The notes under the pieces: model-generated | Database searches by the model: none | Told to the model about the DNA's origin: nothing | The model's input: the letters and a program-made list of their open reading frames with translations, nothing else | Translations under genes and position numbers: made by a program | In this document: in pieces, positions 15,527 to 22,936 of the stretch | Position numbering within the stretch: the first letter of the stretch is position 1 | How the letters are laid out: every line of letters starts with the position of its first letter | Origin: an uncultured Bacilli bacterium | GTDB taxonomy: Bacteria; Bacillota_I; Bacilli_A; RF39; UBA660 | Reading direction: 5' to 3' | Assembly (NCBI GenBank): GCA_951800155.1 | Contig: CATOJL010000005.1 | Coordinates: 1-23,654, forward strand | Length of the DNA stretch: 23,654 bases

Positions 15527-17050
15527 ATGGAATATTTTACTACAAATAGATTCCTTTTTCTAGTGTCCTCAAAGAAATGTCTTGAGGAATATGAAAAAAT
15601 AGATAAATTTATAGGAATTTTAAATAAAAGTAATATAGGAAATTTGATTGAAAAGAAAATTAAGTGTAATGGTCGAACAGGATATAACCCATATGATTTA
15701 GTTGCCACAATAGTATATTGTTTCTCACAATTCAAAAGCAGTTTAAGAGAAATAGAAAAATTATGTACATTTGATTTAAGAATTATTTACTTAATGAAAC
15801 AGAAACAACCAAGTTATAACGCTATTTGTGAATGTATTAATAGATATATTTTACCTTATCAATATGAAATCTTTACTATGATAACGAAAGCAATTATCCA
15901 AGAATTTCATTTAGATATAAGCAACCAATATTTAGATGGTACTAAGATAGAAGCAAATGCAAATAAATATAAATTTGTATGGAAACCAACTACTTTTCAC
16001 AAAAGATTAGATATTAAAATAAAAAAATTATTACTATTAATGAAAATAGAAATTAATTCAATTCCTTCTGGCAAAGGAAAACGATTAACTAAAGCTCAAA
16101 AAAATTATAAATTGGCATATCAATATTTAATTAAATTATTAGAATATGAAGAAAAAGAATGTATTTGTGGTGAGAATAGAAATTCTTATTTTAAAACAGA
16201 TGAAGATGCTACTGTAATGGTATTAAAGGAAGATTATTATTCAAAATTAAGCCATGATTTTCATGCTGGATATAATATTCAAGTTTTAGTATCCAGTGGA
16301 TTAATAACGATGTATGGATTATTTCAAGATAGAAGTGATCATTATACTTTTATTCCTATGAATAATTTATACTTTAAATACTATAATAAGTATCCTAAGA
16401 ATGAATGTGCTGATTCAAGATATGGAATATACATAAATTATAAATATATGAGAAGACACAATATAGGGAATTATGTAAAATTTCAATCTTGGTCAGGAGA
16501 AGCAGATGGAAAACGTCCTCAATTTTTTTATACATTTCCTAATGGTGTCCCATGCCTGAACACTTGTATTGGTGAAGAAGTATCATTTGACAATAATCAT
16601 CATCAAAGAAATCAAGGTGGAAAACTATATAAATTTATTGGTTGTAATAGTTGTAATTATTCATATTTATGTAAGAAAAATTTAAAAAACAAAGATTTAG
16701 ATTACAGACTATATGAATTGATACCTGACTATGAATTATTAAAAGAACAAGCACGAGAGAATTTACTTAGTCCAAAAGGAATAGAAATAAGGATTAATAG
16801 AAGTATTCAAGTAGAAGGGACTTTTGGACAAATTAAACAAAATATGAATTATGAACGAATAAGAAGACGTGGTTTAGAAAGAGTATCCTGTGAAATTATG
16901 CTCATGTGTTTAGGAAGAAATGTCAGAAAATTTTTTACATTATTAAATACAGATAATATAAAAAGTAATTATTGGGAAAAATCGTCAAATTTAAAAAAAG
17001 AAAAGTTTCCTTTTCCTAAACAAAAAACTCCAAAGAAAAAAGCTGTATGA
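15518..17050 (+). CDS. IS1182-family DDE transposase
   Basis: 510 residues, full length for the family. The N-terminal part (NPYDLVATIVYCFSQ, SLREIEKLCTFDLRI) is the DUF772-type segment. A DDE core follows: D140 in YLDGTKIEANANKY, a second D near 306 in ADSRYG, and E in RSIQVEGTFGQIKQ near 440. Cysteine pairs (CNSCNYSYLCKK) before the last motif fit the zinc-ribbon-like insert of this family. The gene is uninterrupted and flanked by perfect terminal repeats, so the element could still be active. Start is either ATG 15518 or ATG 15527; neither has a strong ribosome-binding site. Confidence 0.9.
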   Translation: MYHMEYFTTNRFLFLVSSKKCLEEYEKIDKFIGILNKSNIGNLIEKKIKCNGRTGYNPYDLVATIVYCFSQFKSSLREIEKLCTFDLRIIYLMKQKQPSYNAICECINRYILPYQYEIFTMITKAIIQEFHLDISNQYLDGTKIEANANKYKFVWKPTTFHKRLDIKIKKLLLLMKIEINSIPSGKGKRLTKAQKNYKLAYQYLIKLLEYEEKECICGENRNSYFKTDEDATVMVLKEDYYSKLSHDFHAGYNIQVLVSSGLITMYGLFQDRSDHYTFIPMNNLYFKYYNKYPKNECADSRYGIYINYKYMRRHNIGNYVKFQSWSGEADGKRPQFFYTFPNGVPCLNTCIGEEVSFDNNHHQRNQGGKLYKFIGCNSCNYSYLCKKNLKNKDLDYRLYELIPDYELLKEQARENLLSPKGIEIRINRSIQVEGTFGQIKQNMNYERIRRRGLERVSCEIMLMCLGRNVRKFFTLLNTDNIKSNYWEKSSNLKKEKFPFPKQKTPKKKAV

Positions 17051-17230
17051 AATTATTTCATTTCATGACAGCCCCTTTTGTTTGTAGGCAAATCCATTCC
17101 TAATTTAAACACTCTGTCCTAGTTTGCACGTGATAATTAGCTTTTATATACATATTAAATTTATTATTTTATCAAGTATAAACTAGAGCAGAACTCTTTT
17201 TAAATTCAAAATTTCCATTATGCACTAAAG

Positions 17231-17332
17231 TTGCTACACGCCAAAATGTAGCAAAAGAAAATCGCATTTCTGCGAAGATTTTATTACAGATTTTGGGAAT
17301 CTGTAACATCTATTTCTCTTTGTAAAACAAAG
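17231..17332. other. Row of four hairpins
   Basis: Four stem-loops follow closely: TTGCTAC/GTAGCAA (17231-17254), TCGCA/TGCGA with an outer AAAA/TTTT (17258-17282), a perfect 9-bp TTACAGATT/AATCTGTAA (17284-17306) and CTTTGT/ACAAAG (17318-17332). No ORF explains them and no long T run follows. They sit in the gap between the insertion sequence and the toxin-antitoxin-like locus; the remainder of 17079-17230 shows nothing else. Confidence 0.5.
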
Positions 17333-17342
17333 GCAAAATCAT

Positions 17343-17370
17343 TTACTTATAGTCCAAAAAATAGTATAAT
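17343..17370 (+). promoter_or_regulatory. Promoter of the toxin-like mRNA
   Basis: TTACTT (17343-17348) and consensus TATAAT (17365-17370) are 16 bases apart. Transcription would start near 17377, just before the leader hairpin that covers the Shine-Dalgarno sequence. Confidence 0.6.
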
Positions 17371-17403
17371 GAATATAGAGATACGTAATAACTGTTAAGC
17401 GTT

Positions 17404-17419
17404 CCTCATGAATGTGAGG
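17404..17419 (+). promoter_or_regulatory. Leader hairpin sequestering a ribosome-binding site
   Basis: CCTCA (17404-17408) pairs with TGAGG (17415-17419). The GAGG arm is the ribosome-binding site 8 bases before the ATG at 17428. A 5' stem masking the Shine-Dalgarno is typical of type I toxin mRNAs. Confidence 0.5.
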
Positions 17420-17427
17420 TGATGTCT

Positions 17428-17541
17428 ATGCGGAAAGGAATTTATGGAATATTTAGTAATGTTAGTTATTCTAATTTTGCTCTTAGACCTAAGACCCAAA
17501 AACAAAGACTAAAAAGAAAACGCTTGGCAACTTTGTCATAG
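17428..17541 (+). CDS. Short overlapping ORF, possible leader of the toxin-like peptide
   Basis: 37 codons starting at an ATG with GAGG 8 bases upstream. The product is basic at its C-terminus (QKQRLKRKRL) and not hydrophobic. It overlaps the 22-codon hydrophobic ORF in another frame over its whole length. Two readings are possible: a leader whose translation opens the inner start, as mok does for hok, or a spurious frame. I have no family match. Confidence 0.35.
   Translation: MRKGIYGIFSNVSYSNFALRPKTQKQRLKRKRLATLS
17444..17512 (+). CDS. Putative type I toxin: 22-residue hydrophobic peptide
   Basis: Residues 1-15 are nearly all Leu, Ile, Val and Met (MEYLVMLVILILLLD), forming one short membrane segment, followed by a charged tail LRPKNKD. 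AAAGGA lies 4 bases before the ATG. Size, hydrophobic core plus polar C-terminus, the masked upstream ribosome-binding site, the strong terminator and a convergent promoter downstream all fit type I toxins of the Fst/TxpA/Hok kind, which damage or depolarise the membrane. I cannot place it in a named family. Confidence 0.55.
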   Translation: MEYLVMLVILILLLDLRPKNKD

Positions 17542-17549
17542 CGTTTTCT
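17515..17549. terminator. Terminator of the toxin-like mRNA, shared with the antisense RNA
   Basis: A perfect 10-bp stem AGAAAACGCT/AGCGTTTTCT with a 15-nt loop. It lies in the overlap of the proposed toxin mRNA and the convergent RNA. AACGCTT in its left arm is also complementary to AAGCGTT (17397-17403) at the 5' end of the toxin mRNA. Confidence 0.65.
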
Positions 17550-17627
17550 ATATCAATTTGATAAGGACAACGCTTAACCAACCAAAGTTATACGTGTCTC
17601 TTTTATTGTATGGAATTTCTTCCATCT
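17515..17627 (-). ncRNA. Putative antisense antitoxin RNA
   Basis: A minus-strand RNA of about 110 nt is predicted from a strong promoter (-10 TATAAT at 17634-17639, -35 TTGCAC at 17657-17662, 17-base spacer) to the shared hairpin at 17515-17549. It would be complementary to the 3' end of the toxin-like mRNA. Its 5' part contains GTTAAGCGTT, identical to the 5' part of the toxin mRNA (17394-17403). Expression is not shown. Confidence 0.45.
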
Positions 17628-17633
17628 ATATAC

Positions 17634-17662
17634 ATTATACTAAATTTTTTTTGTTTGTGCAA
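17634..17662 (-). promoter_or_regulatory. Promoter of the convergent antisense RNA
   Basis: On the minus strand TTGCAC (17657-17662), a 17-base spacer and consensus TATAAT (17634-17639). No minus-strand gene lies directly downstream, which leaves an untranslated RNA aimed at the toxin-like locus as the natural product. Confidence 0.6.
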
Positions 17663-17667
17663 GTTAC

Positions 17668-18009
17668 TTATTTTATCTTTACAGGTTCTAAATTTTCAGC
17701 TAAACGTTTTTTAAATTTCTTATATATGCATTTTTGTTGTACTTTTTTAGACGCTAGAATATAAAGCTCTTTTATGTTTTTGTCTCTACCATCACTATCT
17801 GAAAAATTAAATGCTTCTATTATTTCCTCTGGCGTAAATGTTTTATCGCAATCTTGACCTAAAATTCGATCAACCATAACGTAATCTCCACGGTTCATTT
17901 CATTCACCAAACTACATAATTGACTTGATTCTAGAAATGCTGAGTTAAAAAGAATTTGCTTTTGAAAATCTATATCAAAAAGCATATACAAAAAAAGATG
18001 CTTGTTCAT
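17668..18009 (-). CDS. Small protein of unknown function
   Basis: Up to 113 residues, hydrophilic overall, with a helical C-terminal half (FTPEEIIEAFNFSDSDG, NIKELYILASKKVQQ, a lysine-rich end). I do not recognise the family. The ATG at 18009 lies inside a terminator-like hairpin that follows the prepilin gene, and has no good ribosome-binding site. An internal ATG near residue 44 (MVDRILGQD) has GGAG 8 bases upstream and would give about 69 residues, which may be the real product. It lies 15 bases downstream of the prepilin gene on the same strand. Confidence 0.45.
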   Translation of the reverse strand: MNKHLFLYMLFDIDFQKQILFNSAFLESSQLCSLVNEMNRGDYVMVDRILGQDCDKTFTPEEIIEAFNFSDSDGRDKNIKELYILASKKVQQKCIYKKFKKRLAENLEPVKIK

Positions 18010-18016
18010 CTTTTCT
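17993..18016 (-). terminator. Terminator of the prepilin gene
   Basis: On the minus strand AAAGATG-AACAAG-CATCTTT followed by a T run, 10-30 bases after the prepilin stop codon. It overlaps the first possible start codon of the next small ORF. Confidence 0.6.
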
Positions 18017-18024
18017 TAAAAACT

Positions 18025-19656
18025 TTATTTAATGGTTATAACAGGTCTAAATCCTATCCCCAAACTTGCATTCCCATTCGTTCTATCATACGCATATAAT
18101 CCACTTGCTGTATTTCCTGAATAGCTTCCTCCACGAATCATATATTTATTGGTAGCATCTACCATATTATGCTTATCATCATACTTGCCAAATAAGGCCC
18201 CGCCAATACAGTTAGCCTCTGTATTTAAACATACTTTATTTTGGTAATAATCCACATATTTATTGTCCACAGCTATTCCATTTAAAGTTAAAGAGGTTCC
18301 ATTATAACCCATAACAAATTCTTCCAGTCCGCCAGACATATCATAAATACCTGTAATATTTCCAGAAGTTGTCCCTTTTATAGATGCATCACTTGCATAG
18401 TGATTCCGACAATCCGTTGTAACACTTCCACCTGCATTCCCAGAAGTACATCCTGTTACTGTACCTTTGTTATAATAATTATTAAGCCATATTTCTTCTT
18501 TTTTTCCATAATTAGAGTCTGTTAAATAAGCCACTGCCCCCCACTCAACATTTTTCATAAGATGTGTATCTACCTGCGTACTATTTAAGCCGAAAGAACG
18601 AGTAGATGTAGCCATATTTTTTGCTACAGTAAAGGCATTCGCAAGCGATATTCCAGACCAAGAATTTCTACCGGGTACTGTTACTAAATCAATGTGTGTC
18701 TTATTACAACTTGCTATGTCTGGTGTTTGGAAGCAACTTGTATTAATAGGAGCACTTGCTTCAAATTTTGCCACCCACATTCCCTCTAACTGCTTTCCAC
18801 CAAACTGAAAGGCTGGATGAATTTTATATCCACTTGATGGAGATGTTTTTGTTGTTTTAATAAAGTTAATAGCAAAATTTGTCCCTTCTTGTTTATATTC
18901 ATATCTAGGGATCCATACATACATTCCTGTCACATCATCTAAACTGATTCTTGTACCCGGAACTGCTCTTTGATAATAAGATCTGGCATGCTTTCCATTC
19001 GAATCTAAGCAAACAGAACCTTGTCTAGATTCACAATCAGATTTTTCTTTCGAAAACGTCACCGCATTCGCCCATTTCTTTTCTCCATAATTGTACCAAG
19101 CAGTTGTCTTATCCGCTATAACCCAATATCCTTTATCCTCTCGATATACAACTGGAACAAGTCCATCTACCAAAACAGGATAAATCCCTTCCTGTAAACT
19201 ATCATCTTTATAGGTTGGCTTTGGTGGAGCATTCACATCTGTTGCATTTCTACAATCGGTATCTTCAGACAATACATATTCAAATTCATTAAATTCATTC
19301 GTAGTTGCATAAATAATTCGCTTTAAAAAATTTTTCTTTTCTTCTTCTGTTTTGCCATAATCAATGTAATCCTGTAACTTTTCTTCCTCAACTTTTCCCG
19401 CATCAATTAGCTCTTTAATCGTGATACAATAACTTGATTTTTCCTCAGGACCAATATACAACTTCTGATATGTATTTGTATCCCCACTCGTATAACTATC
19501 CGCTGCATCATATAACATTTGCTTAGCTGTATCACTTATCGTTCCCCTTTTAGATGCTGTTAAATTTTGAATTTGAGGAAGAGCAACAATGATCACTAAT
19601 CCCATGATTATAACGACTGCTAACATTTCTACTAAAGTAAATCCACGTTTTCTCAT
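18025..19656 (-). CDS. Prepilin-like surface protein with an FGE-sulfatase-like domain
   Basis: 543 residues. A type IV prepilin leader (MRKRG|FTLVE, with the conserved Glu at +5 of the mature chain) and one hydrophobic helix (about 9-30) mark it for prepilin-peptidase cleavage and surface or pseudopilus assembly. Residues 35-130 are a helical pilin-like stalk. Residues 225-543 resemble the formylglycine-generating-enzyme/C-type-lectin fold: GMWVAKFEAS, NVEWGAVAYLT, GIYDMSGGLEEFV, IRGGSYSG and the C-terminal GFRPVITIK. Several cysteines suggest disulfides outside the cell. The catalytic cysteines of true FGE are not clearly present, so a binding role is likelier. It has its own strong promoter and an AGGG ribosome-binding site. 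It shows no match to the DGR template. Confidence 0.82.
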   Translation of the reverse strand: MRKRGFTLVEMLAVVIIMGLVIIVALPQIQNLTASKRGTISDTAKQMLYDAADSYTSGDTNTYQKLYIGPEEKSSYCITIKELIDAGKVEEEKLQDYIDYGKTEEEKKNFLKRIIYATTNEFNEFEYVLSEDTDCRNATDVNAPPKPTYKDDSLQEGIYPVLVDGLVPVVYREDKGYWVIADKTTAWYNYGEKKWANAVTFSKEKSDCESRQGSVCLDSNGKHARSYYQRAVPGTRISLDDVTGMYVWIPRYEYKQEGTNFAINFIKTTKTSPSSGYKIHPAFQFGGKQLEGMWVAKFEASAPINTSCFQTPDIASCNKTHIDLVTVPGRNSWSGISLANAFTVAKNMATSTRSFGLNSTQVDTHLMKNVEWGAVAYLTDSNYGKKEEIWLNNYYNKGTVTGCTSGNAGGSVTTDCRNHYASDASIKGTTSGNITGIYDMSGGLEEFVMGYNGTSLTLNGIAVDNKYVDYYQNKVCLNTEANCIGGALFGKYDDKHNMVDATNKYMIRGGSYSGNTASGLYAYDRTNGNASLGIGFRPVITIK

Positions 19657-19680
19657 ACTTGTCCCTCTATTCTTATATTT

Positions 19681-19709
19681 ATTATATCTTTGAAAGCAAA
19701 AAAATGCAA
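19681..19709 (-). promoter_or_regulatory. Promoter of the prepilin gene
   Basis: TTGCAT (19704-19709, minus strand), a 17-base spacer and consensus TATAAT (19681-19686). The -35 overlaps the stem of the rpmF terminator. Confidence 0.65.
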
Positions 19710-19724
19710 CAATTAAGCTGCATC
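19697..19724 (-). terminator. Terminator of the yceD-rpmF operon
   Basis: On the minus strand the stem ATGCA/TGCAT with a 10-nt loop is followed by seven T. The rpmF stop codon lies in the loop. Confidence 0.6.
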
Positions 19725-19919
19725 TTCTTGTTTAATAATTTCTTTTCCTTTGTATGTTCCACATTCTTTACAAACTCTATGTGGTTTTACAGTAGCGCCA
19801 CACTTTGGACAAGTAGTCGTTGTATTTTCAGAAATCTTATAATGTGTACGACGTTTTCTTCCTCTTGTTTTACTTACTTTTCTAAATGGAACTGCAAATA
19901 ACTGTAATTCTAATCTCAT
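19713..19919 (-). CDS. rpmF: Ribosomal protein bL32
   Basis: 68 residues with the L32 core AVPFRKVSKTRGRKRRTHYK and a zinc ribbon made by C37/C40 and C50/C53, so this is the zinc-binding form. The N-terminus carries about seven extra residues (MRLELQL) ahead of the usual AVPFR start; the ATG used has GAGG 8 bases upstream and no alternative start exists at the usual position. It follows yceD by 15 bases, the common yceD-rpmF pair. Confidence 0.92.
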   Translation of the reverse strand: MRLELQLFAVPFRKVSKTRGRKRRTHYKISENTTTTCPKCGATVKPHRVCKECGTYKGKEIIKQEDAA

Positions 19920-19934
19920 CTTCTCTACCTCGCT

Positions 19935-20414
19935 TTACTTTAATAAATCATTTAATTTTTCAAAAGGGGAATTCCTTTCTGTTTCACCATCTGTTATCAG
20001 TTTCCATCCATCACCTTCTAGATGGATATCCTTTGCTTTTTCACTCACAACTTTCATGGGAATTTCCATTAGTATATTTTCCCATATAATTGGTAAAATA
20101 TCAATAGAATTTTCATAATTTCTATATTTTTTTTGTCCCTTTTCGATTTGTTCATCTAAATCTGTATCAATTGTAATTGAAAAAGGATAATCGACTTCTT
20201 CTAAAGTAATTGCACAAGAAAGCACCATAATACCTGAAACTGTAGCATCTATATGATAAGTATCATATTGCATAGTAATGATTCCTGTTGCTTGTATATC
20301 TTTTAAATCAGATAACTCTGTTCCTGCCAATTCATCTTTACTAAATGTATGGGTTTGGGCAAATGTGACAGAATTTTCATATCCACTTTTTAATTTCGTA
20401 ATATCAATCTGCAT
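19935..20414 (-). CDS. yceD: YceD/DUF177 family protein
   Basis: 159 residues. The family pattern is visible: an N-terminal stretch with IDITKL, a central region ending in GIMVLSCAITLEEVDYPFSI, an acidic segment (TDTDLDEQ-like), then IDILPIIWENILMEIPMKVV near the C-terminus. YceD is a conserved protein encoded next to L32; it has been linked to 23S rRNA and ribosome assembly. The pairing with rpmF is the main support. GGAGGG lies 4-5 bases before the ATG, and a consensus promoter stands directly upstream. Confidence 0.88.
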   Translation of the reverse strand: MQIDITKLKSGYENSVTFAQTHTFSKDELAGTELSDLKDIQATGIITMQYDTYHIDATVSGIMVLSCAITLEEVDYPFSITIDTDLDEQIEKGQKKYRNYENSIDILPIIWENILMEIPMKVVSEKAKDIHLEGDGWKLITDGETERNSPFEKLNDLLK

Positions 20415-20431
20415 AAAATCCCTCCGCTAGT

Positions 20432-20460
20432 ATTATAACAAAAAAGAAGGATTGTATCAA
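20432..20460 (-). promoter_or_regulatory. Promoter of yceD-rpmF
   Basis: TTGATA (20455-20460, minus strand), a 17-base spacer and consensus TATAAT (20432-20437), about 20 bases before the yceD ATG. Confidence 0.75.
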
Positions 20461-20470
20461 ATTTTCTTTA

Positions 20471-21157
20471 TTAACGTATACTTTTAACAAGCAAAAGAAG
20501 AATTAAAAAGGATATAACTAGAAAGGCAATTCCTGCTCCATATTTTATTTTCAAATTTCGTCTACAAATTTCTTCTCTACTTATATCATCATAAGGATGT
20601 ATGAGAAGATCCATTTCTTTTAATTTAAACTCTGCTCGTTTCTTTTGAACTAAAAATTTGGCTTCTTCTAATAGAGAATCAATACTTTTCTTAGGTTTTG
20701 CTGTTCGACTATCTAAAGAAGTATAGGTTTTTTCACTAGAGGATGGTGCGTTTTGGTACAATCTACTTAAACGGCTTGTAGTCGTAATTGTGGAAATCAA
20801 TTCTTTAATCTCCCTGTCTTCTTTAGCTGTAATTCCTCTTGGATATCTTGTTTGTTCTAAGTGTTGTGAAGTTGTTTCATTCATTGTTTTTAGCATATGA
20901 TATACCGCATCATCATCATCTATAAATGTTCTCTGTTCTACTTTAGGATAATACTTCTTTTCTCGCTCTTGGTATTTATAATCATCATAGCTTTTAAAAA
21001 GACGCTCAATTCTTGTTGTAGCCAATGCTTCTTCTTTATCGATATCTCTACTCGTTGTTAATAAGTCATCCATTTGTCGGTATAATAGTGAATTTTTCTC
21101 GCTACGCTTGATTGTTTTTTCTTTTTCACTATAATACCTTTCCATCCTACTAGCCAT
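20471..21157 (-). CDS. Tail-anchored protein of unknown function
   Basis: 228 residues from the ATG at 21157 (AGGTGG just upstream); an ATG at 21178 would add seven residues. Residues 1-200 are strongly hydrophilic, rich in Lys, Glu, Arg, Tyr and Ser/Thr, and likely helical or partly disordered. The C-terminus is one hydrophobic helix (AGIAFLVISFLILLLLVK) with a three-residue tail, so the chain should sit in the cytoplasm anchored at its C-terminus. I recognise no family. It lies upstream of yceD, which has its own promoter. An extended -10 (TGGTATGAT) lies about 20 bases before the start. Confidence 0.65.
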   Translation of the reverse strand: MASRMERYYSEKEKTIKRSEKNSLLYRQMDDLLTTSRDIDKEEALATTRIERLFKSYDDYKYQEREKKYYPKVEQRTFIDDDDAVYHMLKTMNETTSQHLEQTRYPRGITAKEDREIKELISTITTTSRLSRLYQNAPSSSEKTYTSLDSRTAKPKKSIDSLLEEAKFLVQKKRAEFKLKEMDLLIHPYDDISREEICRRNLKIKYGAGIAFLVISFLILLLLVKSIR

Positions 21158-21173
21158 AGCACCACCTAGATAA

Positions 21174-21182
21174 ATCATACCA
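21174..21182 (-). promoter_or_regulatory. Extended -10 of the tail-anchored protein gene
   Basis: TGGTATGAT on the minus strand. TTGGTT lies 19 bases upstream as a loose -35. Confidence 0.4.
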
Positions 21183-21289
21183 CAATTTTATCAATTTAAA
21201 CCAATTTCTTTCGTTTTCTGCCTTTTATGAATAGGAGAGTAACCGCATAAATAACTAAATTCCTATTAAAATGGATAGCTTCTTCTATG

Positions 21290-21334
21290 TTTACATTTAT
21301 TTACACTAATATATTAATATATTTACATTTATTT
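21290..21334. repeat. Direct repeats flanking a palindrome upstream of the PrsW-type gene
   Basis: TTTACATTTATTT occurs at 21290-21302 and 21322-21334. Between them is the palindrome AATATATTAATATATT. A loose promoter (TTGTCC at 21333, TATTGT at 21358) overlaps the second copy, so the repeats are placed where a regulator could act. AT-rich chance repeats are also possible. Confidence 0.3.
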
Positions 21335-21384
21335 GTCCACTTTAATCAAAAATGTGCTATTGTAGTAATAAGAGGAGTGGTAGT

Positions 21385-22071
21385 ATGTTTGAAAATAGTA
21401 TACTCGTATTTATAGCAATAATCCCTATTACTATTTTATTGAAGTATATATTTGAAAAAGATAAAATTGAAAAAGAACCTTTTCCGCTATTGATTAAATT
21501 ATTTTTAGCCGGCATCTTTTCAGCAGCTCTTGTACTTCTTCTAACAAAAAGTTTAAACCTCATTCTTCCTATACATAATGGGGTATATAATTCTTTTATT
21601 GAAGTTGGCTTTTTAGAAGAAATATCAAAATGGATCTGTGTTTATTTAATTACTTGGAAAAATAAAGAATTTGATTATAAATTTGATGCTATAGTCTACT
21701 GTATTTTTGTATCTTTAGGATTCGCACTTATTGAAAATATAGGCTATTCGATTACTTATGGGATTACCACATGTCTTCTTAGAGCTGTTATATCAGTTCC
21801 AGGGCATGCTTTCTTCGCTATCTATATGGGTTATTATCTTGGAATGGCAAAAATGGCTTATACAAATTATGAAAACAGTACAGGCTCAACTTATACCATC
21901 TACAGCATTTTGATTCCCACATTCCTACATGGTATTTTCAATTATTGCCTTTTAGGTGAAAATGATGGATTCTATATCTTCTTTATCTTATTTGTTATTT
22001 CTTTATATATTCTTTCTTTTAAAACAGTAAATACATCTTCAAATACAGATATGGCATTTGATACTAAATAG
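21385..22071 (+). CDS. PrsW-family intramembrane metalloprotease
   Basis: 228 residues from the ATG at 21385, with AGAGGAG upstream. It has about seven hydrophobic segments. The PrsW/CPBP-like signatures are present: EE pair with following lysine (E78-E79-I-S-K82), E117 in GFALIEN, H141 in VPGHAFFAIYMGYYLG and H182 in FLHGIFNY. In Bacillus subtilis PrsW cuts the anti-sigma factor RsiW at site 1 in response to envelope stress. No anti-sigma or sigma gene is adjacent here, so the substrate is unknown. It is transcribed alone, divergent from the tail-anchored protein gene. Confidence 0.85.
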   Translation: MFENSILVFIAIIPITILLKYIFEKDKIEKEPFPLLIKLFLAGIFSAALVLLLTKSLNLILPIHNGVYNSFIEVGFLEEISKWICVYLITWKNKEFDYKFDAIVYCIFVSLGFALIENIGYSITYGITTCLLRAVISVPGHAFFAIYMGYYLGMAKMAYTNYENSTGSTYTIYSILIPTFLHGIFNYCLLGENDGFYIFFILFVISLYILSFKTVNTSSNTDMAFDTK

Positions 22072-22312
22072 GAATTTTCTATTATTTTTATAAATATTTT
22101 TCTTTTCTACATAGTTTGTTTAAAACGAAAAAAAATAGGAACAATATTATCTTAAGATTTAGAAATTATTAGCTACATCCCATTATCATCAAGATAATGA
22201 AACTCAATTAAAATATAGAATCTTTTATATAAGGGAAAATAATTGTTCAAGATTATATAATTAAAATTCTTTAAAAAGAGTAAAAAGGAGGGAAATTTTT
22301 CCTTCCTTTTTT
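22067..22312. terminator. Terminators in the gap after the PrsW-type gene
   Basis: AATAG/CTATT followed by TTATTTTT at the PrsW stop gives a weak terminator. A stronger one at about 22276-22312 pairs AAAAAGGAGGGAA with TTCCTTCCTTTTT (one mismatch) and can work in both directions. A 7-bp hairpin CATTATC/GATAATG lies between them. I see no gene in 22072-22460. Confidence 0.5.
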
Positions 22313-22460
22313 CATTTCAAAATTGAATATCAAATCTTATTTTTTAACTTTATGACACTATGAAAGAAATTGTAACAAGTATAGAAAAGATTCCTTCAAA
22401 ATGATTAGTTTCCTATTAAACAAGTTAAATCATATTGATTTTAAACAAATCACTTTTCTA

Positions 22461-22820
22461 CTACTCATAAGCGAGTACACCTGATAGATAGAATTCCTGT
22501 GCACGTGTCTGTACTGAACATATACCACTAGTAGTCCCACTATAGTAAAGACTCATTCGAAAGCTTAACTTATTTCCATTAACACGACAGTTTCCCACTG
22601 TATCTGTATAATCATTGACAGAATCTGAATTGGATGTATAGTAATCGTTTGGAATATTCATTGTATACCAATATCCAGAAGAATTCGAAAATCTAAAATC
22701 TGCATCCCAACGATTTTGATTTGATGATGTATAATTTCCAGATAGATTTACATAGCAAGACTCAATCTTTTTAGGTGTAATTGGTAAGTTGCTTGTAAAA
22801 GCAGTATACTTTTTACCTTC
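22461..22820 (-). pseudogene. Broken C-terminal copy of the adjacent surface-protein gene
   Basis: An open frame of 119 codons without a start, running from an in-frame TAA (22821-22823) to TAG. Its translation parallels the end of the neighbouring larger gene: LSGNYTSSNQNRWDADFR against LSGNYATSSSTRWDANFR, and RAQEFYLSGVLAYE against RADEFYLTGIIVYE, with spaced cysteines kept. Just upstream, S-L-T-stop-E-G-K aligns with R-L-T-Q-A-G, so the stop may be a CAA-to-TAA change in an older, longer copy. No ribosome-binding site fits. DNA identity to the intact copy is low, so the duplication is old. Confidence 0.65.
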
Positions 22821-22858
22821 TTAAGTTAATGACATTGGAAGTTTTTATTTTTAATTCT

Positions 22859-22901
22859 AAATCTAATACAAAATTTCTATTTCTAGTTTTGGATTAGATT
22901 T
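22859..22901. repeat. Inverted repeat between the intact and broken C-terminal copies
   Basis: AAATCTAAT (22859-22867) and ATTAGATTT (22893-22901) form a 9-bp stem, extended by AAAA/TTTT after two unpaired bases. It lies in the 115-base spacer between the two related segments and is not followed by a T run. Confidence 0.45.
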
Positions 22902-22936
22902 AATATAATCCTCTAATGTATAGCAAATGATAATCA

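Larger units (their letters stand above)
15393..17078 (+). mobile_element. IS1182-like insertion sequence with perfect 28-bp terminal repeats
   Basis: The left repeat 15398-15425 and right repeat 17046-17073 are identical in inverted orientation over 28 bases (starting GGCTGTCATGAAATGAAATA). An AAAAG[A/G] flank extends the match to about 34 bases with one mismatch. One complete transposase gene lies between. Each end contains ATGAAAT/ATTTCAT inverted halves, so each can fold; followed by T-rich stretches, the ends could act as terminators for rodA and for the transposase. No target-site duplication is evident. It lies in the rodA 3' gap without disrupting a visible gene. Confidence 0.85.

Noticed and set aside
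15393..17078. Target-site duplication of the insertion sequence
   Set aside because: Bases outside the terminal repeats do not give a convincing direct repeat; the AAAAG/CTTTT match is inverted and belongs to the element ends.
18025..18090. The 3' end of the prepilin gene as a second DGR variable repeat
   Set aside because: The protein ends in a GFRP motif like DGR targets, but the DNA does not align to the TR and lacks the GC-rich edge found only at 11741-11750 and 13321-13330.
22859..22901. Inverted repeat as an attC-like cassette recombination site
   Set aside because: Lacks the attC core-site pattern and no integrase gene is in the window.
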